From: Euphorbia lathyris
Lineage: Eukaryota > Streptophyta > Magnoliopsida > Malpighiales > Euphorbiaceae
Assembly (NCBI RefSeq): GCF_963576675.1
Contig: NC_088918.1
Coordinates: 42,007,501 to 42,071,500, forward strand
Reading direction: 5' to 3'
Length of the DNA stretch: 64,000 nt
Shown: positions 56,425-64,000 of the stretch, in pieces
Position numbering within the stretch: the stretch's first letter is position 1
Layout: each line of letters starts with the position of its first letter
Made by a program: the position numbers and the translations under genes
The notes under the pieces: model-generated
Told to the model about the DNA's origin: nothing
Seen by the model: the letters and a program-made list of their open reading frames with translations, nothing else
Databases searched by the model: none

Positions 56425-59270
56425 TCACTCCTTTGCTTTCTTAATTCCATGTTGATATAAGAAAAACGAATACCGTTTCCGATGAAGATCGACTGATAGT
56501 TTGCTTGGAATCTTCGTATTTTCAATGAAATGCTCCGAGAAAACTGTCATCAGTATACCACTTTCTCTGTATTAAAATCATGGTAAAAATATCAGATTAA
56601 CATTAAATCAGAAAAACATTAAATTAAATTGAAATTAAATTTAAAAACAATAATAGTATCAGAGTGTAATTATAGATAGAGCACTTACTTGTTATCATGA
56701 AATGGTAGACTATGAATCTCCTCAACAATATAAAAGTCTCGGTTACTAGTTCCAATATAGGGACCAGAATTAAAATCAATATCTGTCCGAATTGAATAAA
56801 AACCAGAAAGCTCAATAAAGAAAGGAAGGATTTCGCAGTATGCTTGGAGTGTTGATCTTGCTTCGCGGGACATCAATGGAGTTCTTAAAGAGTTGTATAA
56901 ATAAATCTTCCTATCTTGAAATGACAGACGAGCTAAAACCCAATGATTTCTTCTTTTTCCCAAGAAAATGGGAAACAAAACATGATCCACTTTAAGCCAA
57001 GATGTACTACAATCCATGAAATGGCCAAGAACAATAGGAAATATATCTCTGTCATTTTTCAAAATAAAATCATCTCGATTACTTGCCATATATCGTTCAT
57101 ATAATGACTGCATTTGTTGATCAAACATAACATTTGTAGTTGTGCACACTTTCTTCCTCAAGTAATAGAACATACATTGACATGCTGAACAAATAGTAAT
57201 TTTTCAAAAAGATTATAAATTAGAATATACACTATAAAAAAACAATAAAAAATAAAAAATTAGTTTTACACATTAATCAGAGTTAATCCAAAAAAAATAC
57301 TATAAATATTATCGTTTTTAAAAGAATTTATTAAATACTTTATATGCATACCGTTTCAGAGATACAACGTCCCATTGTTCGAAGGTCATACAGCCAAATT
57401 TTATCCCGCACTAAATCAATAGAAAAATCAAGTGATGTCCCTATCATATCATGATCTTTCAAGTAAATCTTCCCCCTGGTTTTGCAATTTATAAAAAAAA
57501 TTAAAATTCAAACAAATTTGGAAAACAAGAGTTAAAGGTGATATTTTTACTTACATTTTCGAGTTGTTTACTCCTAACATCAACCACCGTTCAAAAATAT
57601 CGATTTGAGGATCTTCAATATTGAATCTAGCGAAAAGGTGTAATGGAGACATTCCTTTCACCGATTTTGAAGTTGAAACCATCTTATCAGAAAGACTATC
57701 ACAAACCGTATTTGGTAAATTGGGAGAAATATTGTTTGCTTCTTCTATTTGCATATTTTGTCTAACACATGGTGTTAGACCAATATCAAATGATGGTACA
57801 TCTTCTGATAAACGTATATTTCCCTGTAATTGAAATTTTAAAAAATAAATTTTTAATAGTTAAAGTATTTACAATAGTTGGAATAACAAAAATTAAATCT
57901 AGCCACCTGTTTTTGTTTATAACTGATGGATTTGTATGCCGACCCTTCCAATGCATCTAATTGACTCGGATTTAAATCATCGATGAATTTCCCAGGGGAA
58001 TCCTAATTGAAAACATAGTATTATATGGTAACACTAATAGCTGATATTTATTATGGGGATTATAAAAAAAAATACCAAATGATTATATATTTGTAAAAAG
58101 ATATCGATTTCATTGAATTGACTAACCTCCCTGTTTGTTTCCACAATATTCTTTCATTTGTTTCTCCCTATCATTGGTAAAGGATGATTGTTTTGTTCAC
58201 TTTCGCATTGGTTGTCCATTTCTGTAACATCTTCATTTTCCAAATTTCCAGCGTGCTTGGACGAACCACATCTTTGTACATTAAATGTGTCCTTTAAAAC
58301 CTATTCATACAAATAGAAAAAAAGTAATGAATGTATTTTTATCCATTATTAGCTATATGAGCATACTTTATAAATTTAATAATGGTAATATGAATCGTGA
58401 TATAATAGTTCCCTTCTTATTCAGGGAAATTTCATCTTATAATTTTGTAAAATTCAAAGTAACTGTTTGTAAATTTAATAAAGGTAATATGATTCACGGT
58501 ATAATATTTTCCTTTTTATTTACTCTTGATGTTTGGAAAGAATACCATCCACAAACTCAAGATCAGTTTTACATACATCAAAGGTAAAGAAGTAGTTTGT
58601 TTTCAAGTGTCTCTTCATTCTTGTAATTTCGTGATTTGTTTCTCATTCACATTTTTTATTACAGAAGCAGCACAAACAGAGCAAGACATATTTTGGTATG
58701 TTGTTCACTCTTTGATTTTAGCTGCAGACTGTTGAAATTCAATGTATTTTCCCTGTTTGATGTTTTTTTTTGCTATTTTATGATTTTCCTAATGTTTTTT
58801 GCTGCTGATTTTTTTTGTATAGTACTATGTTTTTAATTTTTCACACTATCTTCTAAGCTTTATGTTCTGTTTTTTTCACAAACCTATTTGAATCTGGATA
58901 TTTATTTGTTTTATTACTAAACACTATTATTGATTCGTACCATTTTTATGTGTTTTGAATATCTACAAGCAAATCATTAATTAAATTATGATTGATAAAT
59001 GTTAATATCTAATGGTAATCGATTTGAATTTTCATGACACATTATTTTAAAAAAATGATGCCATGATTGCTTGAGAAATTGAAAAATATTTCATTTCTAT
59101 ATTATCACTATACTATTTCATATGTAAAAGTTGTCAATGAAAAAAACCATGAATAAATACTGTGATTCATATTACCTTTTACTAATTTAAAACAACAAAT
59201 GTCATACCTTATTCATATCCATTGAAGCATAGTCTTTTCGAATGCTTTGTAACTCCGTCCTGATTTCTGC
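56425..59270 (-). pseudogene. ULP1-type gene of a MULE, C-terminal half with the protease domain
   Basis: Minus-strand exons: 59270-59208 (end of the exon begun at 44589), 58300-58127, 58002-57907, 57823-57555, 57475-57352, 57184-56689 and 56566-56425 (TGA). All introns have gt/ag ends. One TGA lies in 58300-58127 and a one-base deletion near 57170. Features: FDIGLTPCVRQ; SPLHLFARFNIEDP; KIYLKDHDM; then the C48 domain with MFYYLRKKV, FPIFLGKRRNHWVLARLSFQDRKIYLYNSL (catalytic His kept, the following Asp is Asn) and ESGILMTVFSEHF in the last exon, where D-C-G with the nucleophile Cys is expected. So two of the three catalytic residues seem replaced. ULP1 proteases remove SUMO; this copy looks catalytically dead. 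Confidence 0.83.
58422..58803 (+). repeat. Diverged third copy of the 931-bp repeat inside a ULP intron
   Basis: 58422-58468 and 58551-58803 match 42095-42390 and 48276-48571 at roughly 85% by eye (caaactcaagatcagtttta, gtaaagaagtagtttgtttt, agcacaaacagagcaagaca), with an unrelated 80-bp insert between. It lies in the ULP intron 58301-59207. Within the insert region a unit of about 97 bp (aaatttaataatggtaatat... and aaatttaataaaggtaatat...) is repeated. Confidence 0.75.
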
Positions 59271-59275
59271 CATAT

Positions 59276-59617
59276 TGTTACACCGACTGCTGGGTCCGGG
59301 TCTGTTGGGAGTCGGCCTATTCATGCAAAACGGGTCCCGGTGTGGCAAAAAGACTTTGTGCTCGACTAGGACTACTTTCCTTAAATTGTGCAATTCTTCT
59401 TTAATTAGGATTATTCTTAAGTTAGGATTAGCTATTCTGTTTTGGTTAGGATTCTTTTATTATCTGGACAAACTAGTATAAATAGTTGGATTGTTTTATG
59501 TTTTGAATTACGCTTTTGATAAATAAGAATCTAGTTTCTTCTCTTCAATCTTCTAAGTTCTTGGAGCTAGCACTCACTCGAAGAGTGCGGGGTCGATCGT
59601 CCGTTTTGATCGTATCA
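59276..59617 (+). repeat. 5' LTR of the chromodomain Gypsy
   Basis: 342 bp, tgttacaccg...cgtatca, with tataaatag at 59477-59485. Six transitions separate it from 44836-45177. Confidence 0.93.
59477..59485 (+). promoter_or_regulatory. Likely TATA box of the Gypsy LTR
   Basis: tataaatag, about 130 bp before the LTR end; conserved in the copy at 44968-44976 (minus). Confidence 0.6.
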
Positions 59618-59619
59618 AA

Positions 59620-59638
59620 CTGGTGCTTTCATTGAGAG
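59620..59638 (+). other. Gypsy primer-binding region
   Basis: ctggtgctttcattgagag just inside the LTR, a sequence often seen at this place in plant chromoviruses. I cannot name the tRNA with confidence. Confidence 0.55.
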
Positions 59639-59653
59639 AGATTTTCTTTCGCA

Positions 59654-62600
59654 ATGACAGAAACTCCTAAGTCCGAAACTGAAGCCCTGCGCTTACTCAT
59701 GAAACAACAAATTGATGCCCTATCGCATAAATTTGATGGATTGGTTACCGAATTCCAGAACACCAGAAATCGAAACAACTCCTTACCTGGAGGAGGAAGC
59801 TTTGGAGGTTCTACCGAAGGGGGAAATCTTCCAAGGTCCATGCGGCTCGATATACCTCGCTTCAATGGTATCGATCCCGAGATATGGATTTTTGCAATGG
59901 AAGAGTACTTTGCGTTACATGGAACAACAGCGGAACAAAAACTGCGCATCATTGGATTTAATATGGATGGCGTTGCAGCTGAATGGTTTCGGTGGATGAG
60001 GCGCAATAATTTGATTACAACTTGGGATAATTTCTTGGAGAACGTTCGGAGCAGGTTCGGCCCGTCCAAATTTGAAGATCCACATGGGGCACTCTCTAAA
60101 CTGATCCAACGGGGTACTGTGTCCGAATATCAATCGGAATTTGAACGACTGATGAACCGTGTAACTGGACTATCTGAGTCGTTGCTAATTTCTTTTTACA
60201 CCTCGGGGTTGAAGCCGACATTGCAACGAGAATTATTGATTGCCAAGCCAGACACTTTAAGCGAGGCATTCGCGTTAGCTCGAATTTATGAAGCTAGGCT
60301 CGAAGATACTTGGGCTACTGTGCGCCACAACAACAAAAACCGAATGGGGAACACCTCAACAGAAACTCAGGTGCAAACCAATAAGATGTCAATGGCAAAC
60401 ACAGGGGGGATACAAGCAACTTCTGTAAATCTCATTAAACCGAATTCACCGTTGCTTCCCACGCCTCTGACTACTACTAAACCAAACCCACTTCCTATTA
60501 AATGGATTTCCCCAGCAGAGAGGCAAGATCGGATGAGTAAAGGCATGTGCTTTAATTGTGACCAAAAATTTGTCCGGGGACACAAGTGCTCAGGGCGATT
60601 TTTACTAATGATGAAAACAGCGGAGGAAGAAGAGGAAGGTGAGGAACTAGGGGGTGATGACGAGTTGGATGTCGTAGAAAGCGGGGATGTGTCCATATTA
60701 AATTCACTCGTGAGCCACGGCAGTCCGCGGTCTCTGCAGTTGAAGGGAAAGCTTGGTGATACGGAGGTGAGAATTTTGATTGATAGTGGGAGTACTCATA
60801 ACTTTGTGCAACCCGGAGTGGTGGAGAAATTGGGGTTAGCGACGAAAACAACTCGGGCGTTCAAGGTGTACATCGGGAATGGGGATTCGTTGTTGTGTGA
60901 GCATAGCTGTCCGTGCGCGGAAGTCACTATGCAGGGAATTAAATTCGAGTTGGAACTGTTTGTAATACCAATCAAAGGTCCTGACATTGTTCTAGGGGTT
61001 CAGTGGCTACAAAACTTGGGCAAGGTAACACATGATTATGCTAAACAGACTATGGAGTTCGAGATACAGGGAAAGAGGCACATGTTGAAAGGGGATCATA
61101 CGGTTAAAATGCGAAAGATAAGCTGTCATCAAATGCAAGCACTCATAGATACCGATGAGATCTATGGCATTTATGAAGTGCACGCCACGCATATGGATGG
61201 TGTATCCGACAAATTAAAGGCAATTGGAACCCATAAGTCAGAACCTGCTATTGATGAATTGCTTAAGCAATTTGAGCAGCTGTTTCAACAGCCTTCTACC
61301 TTACCGCCTCACCATATCGTAGATCATCGAATTCATCTCTTGCCCGGAACAAAACCAGTAAACGTACGGCCCTACCGATACCCTCATTACCAAAAGGGAG
61401 AGATGGAGAGATTGGTAGCCGAGATGATGGATCAAGGCCTGATTCGATTTAGTCAAAGCCCATTCTCTTCGCCGGTTCTATTAGTAAAGAAGAAGGATGG
61501 CGATTATCATTTTTGTGTTGATTATAGAGCTTTAAATGCAGTCACGGTTAAGGATAAATTTCCGATTCCGACTGCAGATGAGATGTTTGATGAACTCGGG
61601 GGAGCAAAGGTGTTCAGCAAGCTAGATTTACTCACCGGATATCATCAGATACGAGTCCACGAACGAGACATTTACAAAATTGCCTTCCGGACACACCAAG
61701 GCCACTATGAGTTCTTAGTTATGCCGTTTGGTCTAACTAACGCTCCTTCGACGTTTCAAGCAACCATGAACCGCCTTCTCTCTCCTTATTTGCAGAAATT
61801 TGTGATTGTTTTTTTTGATGACATACTAATCTATAGTGTCTCAATGTCAGATCATGTTCAACATCTACAGCTGATCTTTCAATGCTTGCAAGCTAATAAT
61901 TTCTATATTAAGCTGTCTAAATGCGCCTTTGGAGCCGCGTCGCTTGAATATTTGGGGCACACTATCTCGGGACAAGGAGTAGCAGTGGATCCGAAGAAGA
62001 TTGAGGCAGTAATGGCATGGCCATGCCCCGTAAACCAAAAACAAGTTCGAGGATTCTTGGGCTTAGCAGGTTATTATCGGAGGTTTATTAAAAGCTATGC
62101 CACTATAGCTGCACCTCTAACTGATTTATTACAAAAAGAAGGGTTCAATTGGGGTCCAAACGAGGAGGCTACATTTAATAAACTCAAACATCTGCTATCC
62201 AGCGCTCCAGTATTGCGTTTGCCTGACTTTGAAGTAGTTTTCGTGATTGAATCGGATGCTTCTGCTGTAGGAATAGGGGCTGTGTTGCTTCAGAATGGGC
62301 ATCCACTTTGTTACTTCGGTAAGTGATTGGGACCTCGGATGCGGGCTGCGTCAACTTATCAGAGGGAATTATTTGCCATTGTGGAGGCTATCTACAAGTG
62401 GCGCCAGTACCTGCTGGGATGAAGGTTTGTCATCCGCACCGATCAGAAGAGCATCCGTGAATTAATGACACAAGTGATTCAAACTCCAATACAACAGCTC
62501 TATGTGCGTAAGCTATTGGGGTTCGATTTTGAAATCGAGTACAAATCAGGTGAGTCAAACCGCGCAGCTGATGCATTGTCCCGAATGCATGAAGAGGAGG

Positions 62601-63020
62601 AGATAGTACGGACTGCTTTCATGGCTTTAAGTGCGCCAATATTGGGAATTTTGCAAGAATTGAAAGACGAGAATGTAGCTTTAGAGGGATTGCGGGTTCT
62701 GGGAGACCGATTGGAGCAGGGTGAAGTGATCCCGGGATTTCATCGTCGGGGTGGGATTTTGTTGTACAAAAATCGTTATGTCATCGGTGAGCATTCAAAC
62801 CTTAAGGCACAATTGCTTCGTGAATTTCATTCTACTCCTCACTCGGGACATTGTGGCATTAAGAAAATGATGGTGGGAATTTCAGCCCTATTTTATTGGA
62901 AGGGTATGCGCAGTTCAGTGGAGGAGTTCGTTCGGCATTGCTCGGTTTGTCAGCAAACAAAATATTCGACTCAAGCACCGGGTGGTCTCTTGCAACCATT
63001 ACCTATACCGGAGGCTGTTT
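59654..63020 (+). pseudogene. Chromodomain Gypsy gag, protease, RT and RNase H
   Basis: ATG 59654 opens 890 codons to TGA 62324-62326. The same frame continues through a second TGA near 62420 to about 63020, where one missing G shifts the frame into integrase. Both TGAs fit CGA-to-TGA changes. Gag: IPRFNGIDPEIWIFAMEEYF near residue 70, and knuckle CFNCDQKFVRGHKC near 298. Protease ILIDSGSTHNFV near 375. RT: FCVDYRALNAVTVKDKFPIP, FSKLDLLTGYHQI, FLVMPFGLTNAPSTFQ and FFDDILIYS near 718 (FFDD replaces YVDD). RNase H VIESDASAVGIGAVL and, after the stops, ESNRAADALSR. The integrase zinc-binding domain follows (HSGHCGIKKM...CSVCQQTK). Confidence 0.93.
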
Positions 63021-64000
63021 GGAGGAGGTTACTATGGATTTTATCACCGGACTTCCTTCGTCCAAGGGTTATACGGTTATTCTTGTGGTGGTGGACCGCT
63101 TGACTAAATATGCTCATTTTGGCGTTCTACCCTCGAATTATTCTGCTCAAACGGTGGCTGCACTATTTCTGGATATTGTTGTTAAGCACCATGGATTCCC
63201 TAAAACGAGCGTTTCTGATCGAGATGCTATTTTCCTAAGTAAGTTTTGGCAGCATTTGTTTAAACTCAGTGGTACGCAACTGAAGCATAGTACAGCATAT
63301 CACCCTCAGACTGACGGGCAAACTGAAGTGGTGAACAGGGGGCTCGAGCAGTATTTGCGCGCAATGGTGTTTGAACGACCGACAATGTGGTCATCTTTTA
63401 TGAGTTGGGCTGAATATTGTTACAATACCGACTTCCATAGCAGTATAAAAATGTCGCCCTTTCAAGCTTTATATGGCCGGTTACCACTGACACTGATTCT
63501 GTATGCCCGCGGCTCTTCTCGCATTGCTGCGGTTGATGAGCTTTTAATTGAGCGTAATGCTTTGTTGCGTCGATTGAAGGAAAATTTATGCGAGTCGCAG
63601 CAACGTATGGAAATGCTTGCCAATCGGAAAAAGAGAGAGGTTGAATTTTCTGTTGGAGATCTGGTGTTAGTTAAATTACGGCCTTACCGACAAATTTCAG
63701 TTGCTTCGCGTCTATCTAACAAGCTATCTAAGAGGTATTATGGTCCCTTTCGAGTATTGGAACGAGTTGGGGAGGTGGCTTATCGACTGGAACTTCCCAG
63801 TTCAAGTCGCATACATCCTGTGTTTCATGTGTCTTTGTTGAAGAAATTTCATGGAGTGTCTACTCCGGTACCGGCTGCGTTGCCAGTGGAATTAGAGCAA
63901 GGTCGACCCAAAGAGCAACCTTTGGCAGTTTGTGATGGTCGTCAAGTTCTCCGGGATGGTCAATTGGCGCAACAGATTTTGGTTACTTGGTCTCATAGCC
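63021..64000 (+). CDS. Chromodomain Gypsy integrase and chromodomain (open to the window end)
   Basis: The +2 frame is open from the frameshift at about 63020 to 64000. It encodes the D-D-E integrase (VDRLTKYAHF, SDRDAIF, YHPQTDGQTEVVNR), the C-terminal domain with GPFRVLERVGEVAY and the start of the chromodomain (ILVTWSHS). It is the inverted counterpart of 45275-46254. Integration of the cDNA into chromatin is the family role. Confidence 0.9.

Larger units (their letters stand above)
59276..64000 (+). mobile_element. Chromodomain Gypsy element, 5' LTR to end of pol (runs off the window)
   Basis: 5' LTR 59276-59617, primer site from about 59620, gag-pol 59654 to beyond 64000. The left flank catat (59271-59275) is the reverse complement of the atatg beside the LTR at 44836. 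The integrase part equals the fragment at 45275-46254 on the opposite strand. The 3' LTR is not in the window. Confidence 0.92.

Overview
This is a repeat-rich, AT-rich stretch of a plant nuclear genome, most likely a eudicot. The families present are plant-typical: Sirevirus-like and Tnt1-like Copia elements, Athila-type and chromodomain Gypsy elements, plant L1/RTE LINEs, a Mutator-like element (MULE) carrying a ULP1-type gene, and a MITE. No rRNA, tRNA, CRISPR or bacterial-type operon was seen. Almost every coding stretch belongs to a transposable element; one weak candidate for an ordinary host gene lies at 38131-38690 on the minus strand.

Layout. 1-1684: 5' end of an Athila-type Gypsy element (minus) nested in a Sirevirus-like Copia (gag/protease and 5' LTR, 1685-5129, minus). 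5130-6550 and 18266-18382: one decayed plus-strand LINE C-terminus, split by a complete 11.7-kb Sirevirus-like Copia (6551-18260, minus, TSD ttgtg) that has a 992-codon third ORF. 19202-22640: 5'-truncated LINE, minus. 23085-25407: another LINE RNase H relic (plus), split by a 1.5-kb solo LTR (TSD ctagc). 26330-26818: MULE-type MITE with 9-bp TSD. 27165-34693: Athila remnant split by a complete 5.1-kb Copia (29136-34255, TSD cttac). 35940-37617: Gypsy deletion derivative. 38131-38690: two-exon candidate gene. 40407-41620: MITE-like and minisatellite-filled fold-back elements.

42001 to the window end is the most informative part. The N-terminal half of a ULP1-type gene (plus, 43311-44835) stops at a chromodomain Gypsy 3' LTR. 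The C-terminal half, with the protease domain, lies on the minus strand (56425-59270) and stops at a Gypsy 5' LTR of the same family. The 5-bp flanks are atatg and catat, reverse complements of each other, so the two halves look like one gene split by one insertion and then separated by an inversion of at least 13 kb. Undoing the inversion places a MULE transposase gene (49565-52240) convergent with the ULP gene and turns two 931-bp, nearly identical direct repeats (42001-42931, 48182-49112) into inverted repeats. That is a MuDR-like layout. A Gypsy segment of about 980 bp is present in inverted copies that look identical, and an RTE LINE fragment is fused to it at 46255/46256, so the inversion probably involved replicative or microhomology repair.

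No autonomous element looks fully intact. Most in-frame stops can be explained by one C-to-T or G-to-A transition, as expected for long-methylated DNA.
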